Shown here one piece after another: positions 42,517 through 50,286 of a DNA stretch of 50,286 bases. Every line of letters begins with the position of its first letter. Positions within the stretch are counted from its first letter, which is position 1. The notes beneath the pieces are model-generated. The model searched no databases, had not been told where the DNA came from, and saw only the letters and a list, made by a program, of their open reading frames with translations. The position numbers were made by a program, and so were the translations under genes. Source of the stretch: Planctomycetota bacterium (lineage in GTDB: Bacteria > Planctomycetota > UBA8742 > UBA2392); contig JABARW010000037.1 in NCBI GenBank assembly GCA_019186845.1, positions 1 through 50,286 on the forward strand, given 5' to 3'.

Positions 42517-44121
42517 ATGAATGGGTTGAGTCAATTGCCCTTGGGCATGGAGCTGGAGGGATACCTGGGCATTCTGGGTTTCCTGCTGGTGGCTGCCTTT
42601 GCGGTCTTCGTTCTGCTGCTGGTCAACCGCTACAAGCGCTGCCCGTCCAACAAGATTCTGGTGGTGTTCGGCAAAGGCGTCGGCGGCGGCACGGCCCGCT
42701 GTATCCACGGCGGCGCGGCGCTGGTCTGGCCGCTGATCCAGGACTATGCCTATCTGGGCCTGGAGCCCCGCTACATTGACGTGGACCTGCGCGGCGCCCT
42801 TACCAAGAAGAACATCCGCGTGAACATTCCGGCCGCCTTCACCATTGCCATCGGCACCGCGCCGCAGCTGATGCAGGCCGCTGCCGAGCGCCTGCTGGGG
42901 CTGGACGACCGCGCCATCCAGGTGCAGGCCAGTGAGATCATCATCGGCCAGCTGCGCCAGGTCATCGCGATGCTGAGCATCGAGGAAATCAACCAGGACC
43001 GCGACCGCTTCCTCGCCGAGGTCAACGACAAGGTCGCCGCGGAGCTGCACAAGATCGGTCTTGAAACCATCAACGTGAACATCCGCGACATCACCGACGA
43101 GTCGGGCTACATCGACGCCATCGGCAAGCGCGCGGCGGCCGAAGCCATCAACAAGGCCAAGGTCGAGGTGGCCGAGCAGGAAAAGACCGGTGCCGCGGGC
43201 GAAGCACTGCAAAACCGCGAACGCGTCATTGCCGTGTCGAACGAAACCGCCATGGCCACGGAAGGCAAGAAGAAGGCCGAGCGCGACCAGCGTATCGCCC
43301 TGGCCAACCTCGAAGCCGAGACCGTCGAGGCCGAAGCCCAGGCCAAGCGCAAACAGGAAATCACCATCGCACTGCAGGTGGCCGAAACGGAAAAGGGCAA
43401 GAAGGAAGCCGAGCGCAACCGGCGCGTGGCCCAGGCCACCTTCGAAGCCCAGGCCATTGACGGCGAAAACACGGCCAAGGCCAACATTGCCGCGCGCAAC
43501 GCCACCCTGGCACAGGCGGAAGCCGAGGCCCGCCAGAAGGGCGAAGTGGCCAAGGCGGAAGCGCAGCGCACCATCTTTGAGGCCGAGCGCATGCTCGAGC
43601 AGGCCAAGCTGGAGAAGGAAATCATCGTCCAGCAGGAAATCGAGCGCCGCACCGTCGAGATCAACGCAGCCGCCGAAGCCGAAAAGCGCCGCATCGAGGC
43701 CAGGGGCGAAGCGGACGCCATTTTGGCCCGCTACAACGCCGAAGCCGAGGGCGTCAAGGCCGTGCTCGAAGCCAAGGCCGAAGGTTACCGCCGGCTGGTG
43801 GAGGCCTGCGCCTCGCGGCCGGATATCGCGCCGACTCTGCTGATGATCGAGAAGATGCCCGAAATCGTCGCCGAGCAGGTCAAGGCCATCCAGAACCTCA
43901 AGATCGACAAAGTCACGGTCTGGGACTCGGGCTCGGGCCTCAACGGCAAGGGCAGCACGGCAAACTTCCTCTCCAGCCTGATTGGAAGCCTGCCGCAGGT
44001 TCACGAACTCGCCGAACAGGCAGGGATCAAGCTGCCGACCTTCCTGGGCAACATGAAGTCCGACTCGGTTTCCCAGGAGGCGCTGGAAGCTGCGGTCGAT
44101 CGCGTCAAGGGCAAGGCCTGA
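42517..44121 (+). CDS. Flotillin (YqiK-type SPFH protein)
   Basis: This 534-residue membrane-microdomain scaffold has an N-terminal hairpin or single membrane helix (about 15-37), an SPFH domain (about 42-200) and a long Glu/Ala/Lys coiled coil rich in EAEA and KAEA repeats (about 205-450). The C-terminal region ends in an amphipathic segment with LPTFLGNM. The arrangement matches bacterial YqiK/FloT. AAGGGGG lies 6 nt before the ATG. It follows an NfeD-like gene and a short SPFH paralogue. A strong terminator closes the unit. Confidence 0.93.
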   Translation: MNGLSQLPLGMELEGYLGILGFLLVAAFAVFVLLLVNRYKRCPSNKILVVFGKGVGGGTARCIHGGAALVWPLIQDYAYLGLEPRYIDVDLRGALTKKNIRVNIPAAFTIAIGTAPQLMQAAAERLLGLDDRAIQVQASEIIIGQLRQVIAMLSIEEINQDRDRFLAEVNDKVAAELHKIGLETINVNIRDITDESGYIDAIGKRAAAEAINKAKVEVAEQEKTGAAGEALQNRERVIAVSNETAMATEGKKKAERDQRIALANLEAETVEAEAQAKRKQEITIALQVAETEKGKKEAERNRRVAQATFEAQAIDGENTAKANIAARNATLAQAEAEARQKGEVAKAEAQRTIFEAERMLEQAKLEKEIIVQQEIERRTVEINAAAEAEKRRIEARGEADAILARYNAEAEGVKAVLEAKAEGYRRLVEACASRPDIAPTLLMIEKMPEIVAEQVKAIQNLKIDKVTVWDSGSGLNGKGSTANFLSSLIGSLPQVHELAEQAGIKLPTFLGNMKSDSVSQEALEAAVDRVKGKA

Positions 44122-44138
44122 GCAACACCGGAGTAATG

Positions 44139-44163
44139 AGGGGCGGCGCGCGACGCCGCCCCT
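44139..44163 (+). terminator. Rho-independent terminator of the flotillin operon
   Basis: AGGGGCGGCG (44139-44148) pairs with CGCCGCCCCT (44154-44163) across a 5-nt loop and is followed by TTCGTTT. It begins 18 nt after the flotillin stop. Confidence 0.8.
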
Positions 44164-44209
44164 TTCGTTTACCCTTGAGTTTGCGCAGCCCCCACTCCAG
44201 ACTGGCCCC

Positions 44210-44980
44210 GTGAAAACCGCCCTGTTCATCTGCCTGCTGGGACTTGGCCTGCTTGTCGTGGCTTGGGCCGGCGCGGCGTACCCCCTGCTTGACTACCCTT
44301 TCCTCGACGAGGGAGATGTCCCCAAGCTGATTGTCGGCTCTCTGGGCGGCGCCTGGGCCCTCTGGGGCGGCATTCAGGCGTTGCGGCTGGCGGAGGGCAA
44401 GGCCGGCCGGCTTCTCGCCGGATTCCTGATGGTGCTGGGCCTGCTGGGCTGCGCGGGCCTGTTTGCCTTCATGCTGGTGGCCACCAAGATGATTCCGCCC
44501 CCCGCCGACGTGAAGGCGGGTCAGGCCGTGGCGGATTTTTCGCTTCCGGACCAGTCCGGCAAGACCTTCAAGCTCTCTGACCTCAAGGGCAAACCCGTCG
44601 TGCTGATTTTCACGCGCGGCTTCTGGTGACCGTTTTGCGTGAAGGAACTGCGCGTGGCGCAGTCCGCCTACGACGAGATCCGCAAGGCCGGTGGAGAAAT
44701 CGTCGCGATTTCCAACGACTCAGTCGAAAGCCTGAAGGAGGGTGCCGACAAGTCCGGCGTCAAGTTCACGCTGCTGAGCGACCCCAAGGCAGTCGTGATT
44801 CGCATCTATCATCTCGAGCACAAGGGGCTCAACGTGCGCGAACCCGAGGCCACGGGGGCACGGCCCGCCGTCTTCTTCCTGAACGCCGACCATACGGTGG
44901 CGAGCGTCTACCAGCCCGAAGACATCCGCTATCACCTCAGCGCCGAAGAGATCATCGCCCGCTTCAAGCAGACCCGTTAG
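44210..44980 (+). CDS. Membrane-anchored peroxiredoxin selenoprotein (UPFC active site)
   Basis: Read through one in-frame TGA, this is a 256-residue protein starting at GTG 44210. Three membrane helices (about 2-22, 43-60 and 68-95) precede a peroxiredoxin domain: DFSLPDQSGKTFKLSDLKGK, then VVLIFTRGFW, then TGA (44627-44629, codon 140), then PFCVKEL. The TGA sits exactly where the peroxidatic cysteine of the CPFC motif is expected, and the frame continues through AISNDSVESL and ARPAVFFLNADH to a TAG at 44978. Sequence on both sides is conserved in character. A 7-bp hairpin with a G-first loop lies 17 nt after the TGA, as a bacterial SECIS should. The alternative, a recent nonsense mutation of TGC, would not explain the hairpin. 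selA/B/C/D are not in the window. Confidence 0.8.
44647..44663 (+). promoter_or_regulatory. Candidate bacterial SECIS hairpin
   Basis: ACTGCGC (44647-44653) pairs perfectly with GCGCAGT (44657-44663) around the loop GTG. The loop begins 24 nt after the TGA, inside the 16-37 nt range known for bacterial SECIS elements, and has a G in its first position as expected. The hairpin lies within the coding sequence. Confidence 0.65.
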
Positions 44981-45020
44981 CGACTGCCGGCGCGGCTTTC
45001 TTGCCCTGGCACAGGCCCGC

Positions 45021-46508
45021 CTACTCCTTGAACTCCACGAGTTCCTGAACCTGTTCGGTCGTCTCGCCTGTCACCACCTGCTTGACGATCAGACCGGGGA
45101 AGCGCTTGCTCATCCAGGTGATGGTCCTGGCTCCCAGGCCCTCTACCACAGTGCGAAGGCAGTCAAAGGTCCCGGCCTGCACCGTTATGGTCTCCTCCGT
45201 GGCCGCCGGTTCCGGCTTGGGGTCGCGCGGCCTTGGCACCTGAAGCTGCAGCTTCAGGGTCTGGGGTTCCACCCCCGCGATGGCCTGCCCCGCGGCGTCA
45301 AGTTCGGTGGTGCGGTACTCCACAAATTCGTCGCTGACCGAAAGGATCTCCGTGCGGGCCAGGCTGACGTTTTCTCCAGCGTTGACCACCTTGCTGGTGA
45401 TGCGCGTGGTCCACTGCCGCCCCACCTTGAGGTAGGCGCCCAGGCGCCCGCGGATATCCATCTTGTCCGACTCGGCCTTGTACCCCTGCGGCATCTTCGC
45501 CGCCGTCTTGTCCACCAGGTTGCGCATGCTCTCCGTGAAGGGAACCACCTTGGGGCAATTGGCACCCTGATAGCCGACGCGTTTTCCGCTCTCGAACTCG
45601 ACGGCCAGCCAGAGCCGCCAGGCCCCCTCAGCGTTCGTATCCAGTATCTGGGAAACGTCTGGCGCACACTCCAGGCACCAGTCCCACTGGCCTTCGCCTT
45701 TGAGTTCCAGCCACTGCTTGATCTTGGCCGCGTCTCCGTTGAAAGGCAGGGCGTCGGCCTTTCCGAAGTAGACGATGTACTTCACGACTCTGCCGTTCTC
45801 TGCGTCGGCCGTGGCGCGAGGCCACGAAATCAGGGCAGGGCCCGACGCCTTTTCCACGCCGATCCACTTGTCCCAGGTCCAGACCTTGCCGCCAAAGGCC
45901 GCAGCGCGCTCTCTGGTCACAACGCGGCTTTGCCCCTGTCCCAAGCTCTGGGGTTGATTGCCGGGGCGCGAGGGGGCCGCCGCCAGGTCGTAGCCCGCCG
46001 GCATCCGCAGACACCAGTCTGCCGCGAGTTTTCCGTCGGCGGCCAGAGTCGGGAAGGCCGCGCCATAGAAAGGCAGGCGGGTGCCGTCTTGATACTCGAC
46101 GGCCAGCCACAGACCGTAGGTTTCGCTGTTTTCATCGAGCATCTGGGTGATGTCGGGCGCACAGACGGCCTGAAACGCCCGCTGACCCTCGCCCTTGCCC
46201 GAAAGCCAAAGGCGCGAGGCGGCGGCCGTGGCATACCAGCCGTTGTCCTCACCCAGCAGCACGCGCAGGGAGATGGGGCGGCCGTGCCGGGGATGCGCCA
46301 GGGGCGCATGCCATTGAATGAGCGCGGGCCCCGCAGGCTTCAGCAGGGGCTTCCAGGCCGGATTGAAGCAGTCCGGCCCGGTATATTCAGGCGCCTGGGC
46401 ACGGGCGACGAACTCCCACGCCCCCGATTTCAGTTCCACGGGAATGACCACGCCCGCCTGCGCCACGCCGCAAACCAGCACGCACAGCATCCAGACCATC
46501 GTTCGCAT
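45021..46508 (-). CDS. Secreted protein with internal duplication, unknown
   Basis: This 495-residue protein has a Sec signal peptide (about 1-18, ending AQA). Residues about 30-175 and 200-345 are copies of one module: GPALIQW/GPALISW, then KGEGQ, then CAPDITQMLD/CAPDVSQILD, then LWLAVEYQDG/LWLAVEFESG. A third domain (about 350-495) carries TEETITVQAGTFDCLR. It matches the repeated EETITL...G(R)E(F/W)xC domain of the large zinc-ribbon protein at 47259. No family is recognised. GGGAG precedes the ATG at 46508. It converges on the selenoprotein gene, with 40 nt between. Confidence 0.75.
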   Translation of the reverse strand: MRTMVWMLCVLVCGVAQAGVVIPVELKSGAWEFVARAQAPEYTGPDCFNPAWKPLLKPAGPALIQWHAPLAHPRHGRPISLRVLLGEDNGWYATAAASRLWLSGKGEGQRAFQAVCAPDITQMLDENSETYGLWLAVEYQDGTRLPFYGAAFPTLAADGKLAADWCLRMPAGYDLAAAPSRPGNQPQSLGQGQSRVVTRERAAAFGGKVWTWDKWIGVEKASGPALISWPRATADAENGRVVKYIVYFGKADALPFNGDAAKIKQWLELKGEGQWDWCLECAPDVSQILDTNAEGAWRLWLAVEFESGKRVGYQGANCPKVVPFTESMRNLVDKTAAKMPQGYKAESDKMDIRGRLGAYLKVGRQWTTRITSKVVNAGENVSLARTEILSVSDEFVEYRTTELDAAGQAIAGVEPQTLKLQLQVPRPRDPKPEPAATEETITVQAGTFDCLRTVVEGLGARTITWMSKRFPGLIVKQVVTGETTEQVQELVEFKE

Positions 46509-46626
46509 GGCTGAGTCTCCCTCTACGGGCAGAAGCTAGGGTGGCACGGCGCGGTCGTCAACGCCGCTTGCGCCCGGACGCGCCCAAGCTAGAGTCGTTC
46601 ATCCCCCGCAGCACAATGAGCCTGTT

Positions 46627-47133
46627 ATGAACCGACTGCTTCTGGTGGCAGCGTTTTTCGTGTTGGTGACGGGTTGCACCTCTTCCAGGCAGACCGTTTC
46701 CAGTGAACGGCCCCGCAGCTACGTGGAAACGGCCGACTGGCTGACCCGCGACATCGGGCTGGTGGACAAGCACCTGATCGGTGACCAGTTCAACCTCGCC
46801 GAACAGGAGGCCGAGCGCCTCGTAGGCTACGCCAACGACCTGGCCAAGTTCGACCCCCTGCGCACGGGGGAAGAGGCCAACGATTACCACGAGTTCCTGG
46901 CCCAGTGCGAAGACCTGCGCCGCTCTTCCGACCGTCTGCTCTACCTCATTCAGCAGCGCCGGCGCGAAAGCGCCAAGGACCAGTTGGGCGTTGTGGCCGC
47001 GCGCTACAACCGCATTTCCCGCGCGTTTGGTCCAGGCAACGAGGTTTCGCTCCATGAGCGGCCGGCCGAGAAGTTGCGCGGCCTTGACACCCGCAAGTTG
47101 GAACTGCCGGGCGAGCTGATTCCGTCTCGCTAG
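46627..47133 (+). CDS. Small helical lipoprotein, unknown
   Basis: This 168-residue protein has a signal peptide with lipobox VTGC (Cys17). The mature part is nearly all charged helix: VETADWLTRDIGLVDKHLI, a Glu/Ala-rich helix, and a LIQQRRRESAKDQ helix. It may be a periplasmic coiled-coil or TPR-like adaptor. No Shine-Dalgarno is seen, and a CACAAT hexamer lies 9 nt before the ATG. The large zinc-ribbon gene follows after 125 nt on the same strand. Confidence 0.7.
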   Translation: MNRLLLVAAFFVLVTGCTSSRQTVSSERPRSYVETADWLTRDIGLVDKHLIGDQFNLAEQEAERLVGYANDLAKFDPLRTGEEANDYHEFLAQCEDLRRSSDRLLYLIQQRRRESAKDQLGVVAARYNRISRAFGPGNEVSLHERPAEKLRGLDTRKLELPGELIPSR

Positions 47134-47258
47134 CACCCTGCCCGGGGAACGCTTGAGCCCTGAAGCAAGCCCCTGCGGGGAAACCGGCCTGTGCGGTTTG
47201 CACCGAGGCCTGCTAGAATCGCCCCATTCAGCACAACGGCCCAGCGCCGGGAGGACCC

Positions 47259-50200
47259 ATGTCGCTCCAGACCCAGTGCCCCCACTGCCAGAAGTCGTTC
47301 ACGTTGCCGGACAACCTTTTCGGCAAACGCATCAAGTGCAAGGCCTGCGGGGGCGTTTTCCGCGTCGGCGGTGGTGAGGTTGCTCCCGCATCGGACAGTT
47401 TCGATGAACTGGCGGCCAGCGCGGCCACGCAGCCCGGCCTCCAGGCAGCCCCGGATTCCGGCGGACCCGGCCGCAAGATGCCCGGCGCCGGCCGGATGGA
47501 GTCGATGAACCCCACGGAGATCGAAGGTCTGGGCGATACCGCCCTGCCACCCGATCCCGCCTACTTTGGCCAGGACACCGCGGCCGATGCCCCGACGAAC
47601 CTGACTTCCGGCGACACCCATACCGACACCATCAGCTCCGGCGATACCGTCAGCGACGCCATTCCCGGCGCCCAGTTGCTCGGGGAAGTGACCGCATCGG
47701 GCGATACCGTGAGCGGCTCACTGGCTCCAGACCAGCCAACGGAGACCGGAGAGCCCGTACCAGGCGCCGAGGAAGCCCTGGCCGAGGCAGAGGTCCCACA
47801 GGACGAACCTGAAGAAGGCAAACCCGGCAAAGGCAAGCTGCCCGGCAAAGGCAAGCTCCCCGGCAAGGGCAAGCTGCCCGGCAAGAAAGAGACGAAGTCC
47901 CTCGACAAGAAGGAAGCTCCCCTGCCCGGCAAGGGCAAGGTGCCGGTCGGCCGCAAGGCCGCTGTATCGACCGCCGCGGCGGGCGCTGCCAAGAAGAAGA
48001 GCAAGGCTCCCTTGCTGCTGGTGTTGTTCCTGCTCTTTCTGGTGGCCGACGCCGCAGCCATCCTGTTTGTGCCGCAGCTTCGAACCGCGCTGAAGCTGGA
48101 TCAGAATGACTTCGTCAATGACATCGCCGTCAAGGTCGGCGGGCCGGACACGCGTAAGAAGACCCAGCCCGAACAGCCCCAGCCCGAAGAGCCCAAGCCC
48201 GACCAGCCCAAGCCCGAAGAGCCCAAGCCCGACCAGCCCAAGCCCGAAGAGCCCAAACCGGACCAGCCCAAGCCCGAAGAGCCCAAGCCCGACCAGCCCA
48301 AACCCGACAAACCCAAGAGCGACGACTACGCCGAAACGGGCTACGAACACCTGCGCGGCGCCAAGAAGGGCCACTGGGCGGCCATGGAAACGAAGTCGAG
48401 CTTTGGCGGCAACGAGTCGCGCATGATCCAGCGCTTCATCTTTGACCGCGTCGAGGGCGACCTGGCCTTCCTCAAGGTCGAAAGCTGGACCTTCATGGCG
48501 AACATGGCCGAGCCCTTCAAGTCTGAAAGCGACATGGGCAACCTGCCCCTGAAGTACAAGAAGCCCGAAGGAGATCAGCCCAGTCCGGAGGCCGAGCCCA
48601 AGATCGAAAAGGGCGAAGAGACCATCACCCTGGCCGGACGCGAGTGGAACTGCCGGCGTTTGAAAGTCACCACTGTCAGCGGCGGCAAGGAAGTCGTCAC
48701 CACGGTGTGGATTGCCAAGGACAAGCTCTCCTTTCCTGCAGTAGGAATGGCCGGCGGCGGCCGCGCCACCGTGCGCATGGAAATGAAGATGGGCGACGAC
48801 TGGTCCAACTCCGAGTTGATCGCCCTGGGCACAGACGCCGACTCCTTCACACTGCCCGGCGCAGGCGTCGAACAGCCAAAGCCCGAAGAACCGAAGCCCG
48901 AGGAGCCGAAGCCCGAAGATGAATGGGTCGAGAAGACCATTCCCGGCGCGGCATGGCTTCGCAACTGCGTCAAGGGCGACTGGGTGCTTATCGAAACGGA
49001 GAGCAACTTCGGCGGCCAGTCCAGCCGCACGTTTGCCGTTTACATCTTTGATGGCCTCGAAGGTGACGATGCCGTGCTGCGCATGGACACCCTGACGCTG
49101 AGCCCCGGCCAGGATTGGTTTGCGCTGCCCAACCCCATGAAGATCAGCACCGTGGACAAGAAGGAGCGGGTGCGCAAGGGTGAAAGCGAAGCCGCGCCGG
49201 CCACGGAGGAGGAAACGATCACGTTGAACGGTCGCGAATTCCTGTGCGAGAAGTCGAGCATGGAGGTGCGCGGCACCACAACGCGCTCGTGGACGGTGAA
49301 GGACAAGACGGACCCGCGGCAGATCGGTCTGGCCTTTGGCGCAGGACTGGTGCAGAGCACCAGCGAAGGAAGCGCCGGCAGTTCCACATCCAAGGTCATT
49401 GCCTGGGGTGAAGCCGCGGAGGACTACAAGGCCAAGGCGCCCAAGCCCCCGGAGGCCGAGAAGCCGCCGGAAGAGGACACCGTCACGGTCGTGATTCCCT
49501 CGCCCTACCGGCACCTGAAGTTCCTCGAACCGGGAACCTGGGTGATCATGGTGGAAGACATCAAGGGCCACCTGCTCAACGACAGGGCCTACACGCTGAT
49601 CAAGTTCAACGGCATGGATGGCGAGCACGCTCTCGTGAGTGTGGAAACCACGCTCTACGCGACGGGCCGGCCGGCTGAAACCAGCAAGGAAGACCTCAGG
49701 CTGAACACCGCCGACGACGTCAAAAAGTACCCCAAAGGTGAGGCTCCGGAAGCCCCCAAGGCGCCCGAAATCACCGAGGAAAAGCTGCTTCTGGACGGCA
49801 CCGAGTACGAGTGCCTGAGGTGGACGCGCGAAGGCGAGCCGCTCACGCGGGTCTGGCGCCTGAAGAACCTCAATGAGCCTCGCGCGCTGGGGCTGGCCGG
49901 CCGCAAAGGCCTCATCGGCCGCGGCCTGGTACGCGTAGAAGTGCGCGATGGCGAGCTTCGCAACGACTGCGGCGTCCACAAGTGGGGCTCCGCGATGGAA
50001 ACGCCTGAAATCCCGGGCGCTCCCCACGTCGAGCAACCCAAGCCCGAAGAACCCAAGCCCGAAGAGCCCAAGCCCGAAGAGCCCAAGCCCGAACAACCCA
50101 AGCCCGAAGAGCCCAAGCCCGAACAACCCAAGCCTGAGCAGCCCAAGCCCGAGGAACCCAAGTTGCCGGAGCCCCCGGTTGGCAAGCCCGAGGAACCGGC

Positions 50201-50286
50201 CAAGCTTCCCGAGAACAAGTGGCCGCCCTATGAGCCCAAGCGGCCCAAGGAAGCCGTTTTCGGAATGCCTAATGACTACTTCAACG
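47259..50286 (+). CDS. MJ0042 zinc-ribbon/transmembrane protein with periplasmic repeats (3' end outside window)
   Basis: The gene is open to the window edge: 1009 codons are present and the C-terminus is missing. It starts at ATG 47259 with GGGAGG upstream and a TAGAAT box at 47214-47219. An N-terminal zinc ribbon (C7PHC10 and C27KAC30) is followed by an acidic, Thr/Ser/Asp-rich stretch, Lys/Gly/Pro repeats (KLPGKGKLPG) and one membrane helix (about 250-272). Three copies of a domain of about 170 residues follow, each opening with a (K/P)G(H/D/T)W strand and carrying an EET(I)TL...C motif, separated by KPEEPKP spacers. The first spacer is coded by four 30-bp DNA repeats. Function unknown; zinc ribbons of this kind are common in Planctomycetota and deltaproteobacteria. 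Confidence 0.88.
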   Translation, partial: MSLQTQCPHCQKSFTLPDNLFGKRIKCKACGGVFRVGGGEVAPASDSFDELAASAATQPGLQAAPDSGGPGRKMPGAGRMESMNPTEIEGLGDTALPPDPAYFGQDTAADAPTNLTSGDTHTDTISSGDTVSDAIPGAQLLGEVTASGDTVSGSLAPDQPTETGEPVPGAEEALAEAEVPQDEPEEGKPGKGKLPGKGKLPGKGKLPGKKETKSLDKKEAPLPGKGKVPVGRKAAVSTAAAGAAKKKSKAPLLLVLFLLFLVADAAAILFVPQLRTALKLDQNDFVNDIAVKVGGPDTRKKTQPEQPQPEEPKPDQPKPEEPKPDQPKPEEPKPDQPKPEEPKPDQPKPDKPKSDDYAETGYEHLRGAKKGHWAAMETKSSFGGNESRMIQRFIFDRVEGDLAFLKVESWTFMANMAEPFKSESDMGNLPLKYKKPEGDQPSPEAEPKIEKGEETITLAGREWNCRRLKVTTVSGGKEVVTTVWIAKDKLSFPAVGMAGGGRATVRMEMKMGDDWSNSELIALGTDADSFTLPGAGVEQPKPEEPKPEEPKPEDEWVEKTIPGAAWLRNCVKGDWVLIETESNFGGQSSRTFAVYIFDGLEGDDAVLRMDTLTLSPGQDWFALPNPMKISTVDKKERVRKGESEAAPATEEETITLNGREFLCEKSSMEVRGTTTRSWTVKDKTDPRQIGLAFGAGLVQSTSEGSAGSSTSKVIAWGEAAEDYKAKAPKPPEAEKPPEEDTVTVVIPSPYRHLKFLEPGTWVIMVEDIKGHLLNDRAYTLIKFNGMDGEHALVSVETTLYATGRPAETSKEDLRLNTADDVKKYPKGEAPEAPKAPEITEEKLLLDGTEYECLRWTREGEPLTRVWRLKNLNEPRALGLAGRKGLIGRGLVRVEVRDGELRNDCGVHKWGSAMETPEIPGAPHVEQPKPEEPKPEEPKPEEPKPEQPKPEEPKPEQPKPEQPKPEEPKLPEPPVGKPEEPAKLPENKWPPYEPKRPKEAVFGMPNDYFN
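48181..48300 (+). repeat. Four 30-bp tandem repeats coding a KPEEPKPDQP spacer
   Basis: The 30-bp unit beginning AGCCCGAAGAGCCCAAGCCC occurs four times without a gap; copy 3 differs at two positions. It encodes a flexible Lys/Pro/Glu spacer just outside the membrane helix. Confidence 0.9.
50041..50160 (+). repeat. Eight 15-bp tandem repeats coding a KPEEP/KPEQP spacer
   Basis: The unit AGCCCGAAGARCCCA and close variants occur eight times in a row. Variants alternate Glu and Gln codons. The spacer follows the third periplasmic repeat domain. Confidence 0.85.

Noticed and set aside
42436..44229. Minus-strand frame of about 600 codons opposite the flotillin
   Set aside because: Low-complexity mirror of the Glu/Ala coiled coil; no start site and no protein-like pattern.
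44627..44629. TGA in the peroxiredoxin as an inactivating mutation or sequencing error
   Set aside because: The frame is intact on both sides, the codon sits exactly at the catalytic Cys, and a correctly spaced SECIS-like hairpin follows.
48181..48300. Regular 30-bp repeats that could suggest a CRISPR array
   Set aside because: There are no spacers between units and the repeats are in frame inside a coding sequence.
47718..50126. Minus-strand frame of about 800 codons rich in Gly-Leu-Gly-Leu-Phe repeats
   Set aside because: It is the antisense reading of the KPEEPKP-coding repeats of the plus-strand zinc-ribbon gene, which has the ribosome site, zinc motif and membrane helix.

Overview
The window is a gene-dense, high-GC bacterial chromosome segment with 36 protein-coding genes supported on both strands. 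No rRNA, tRNA, CRISPR array, insertion sequence or phage gene was seen. The mix suggests an uncultured Gram-negative bacterium, perhaps of the Planctomycetota/PVC or a deltaproteobacterial-type lineage. Pointers are a long SecA with a C-terminal SEC-C zinc motif, an MJ0042-type zinc-ribbon membrane protein, many lipoproteins and secreted proteins of unknown family, a flagellin, TssL/TssM, and an in-frame TGA that reads as selenocysteine. The phylum is inference; no marker here settles it.

Layout. 1-2.8 kb: two ClpS adaptors in tandem (minus), then two tandem EamA exporters (plus). 3-10.7 kb, all minus: pabB, an MFS transporter, rnc, a six-helix membrane protein and a stand-alone RtcR-type CARF protein, then a bacterial dynamin and a lipoprotein. 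10.9-15.2 kb, plus: a 956-residue flagellin and a glutaredoxin-thioredoxin reductase fusion that has lost both redox cysteine pairs. 15.3-26.4 kb, minus: an operon-like run of a secreted protein, a lipoprotein, a class II amidotransferase-transglutaminase fusion, a double glutaminase, TssL and TssM, followed by a PQQ-blade protein and a coiled-coil protein. 26.6-31.5 kb: secA and a TPR protein whose 5' end overlaps the end of secA. 31.5-33.9 kb: three secreted or lipid-anchored proteins. 34-40 kb: a thiamine-dependent E1 alpha subunit, a redoxin, a DUF429 protein, an ABC permease, tgt and glutamate dehydrogenase. 41-44.1 kb: short SPFH protein, NfeD-like protein and flotillin. 44.2-45 kb: a membrane-anchored peroxiredoxin with Sec140. 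45-50.3 kb: secreted repeat proteins and a large zinc-ribbon/transmembrane protein that runs off the window.

How the parts may work together. The strongest candidate for an undescribed system is the minus-strand run at 20.0-26.4 kb. There, TssL/TssM (the inner-membrane part of type VI secretion) is encoded with three enzymatic domains of glutamine or amide chemistry and two exported proteins, and no other T6SS gene is nearby. A recurring theme is one canonical copy kept beside a copy that has lost its key residues: ClpS, the two glutaminase halves, and the SPFH pair. Several genes that lead operons lack a Shine-Dalgarno sequence and have a -10-like hexamer 6-9 nt before the start codon, which suggests leaderless transcripts.
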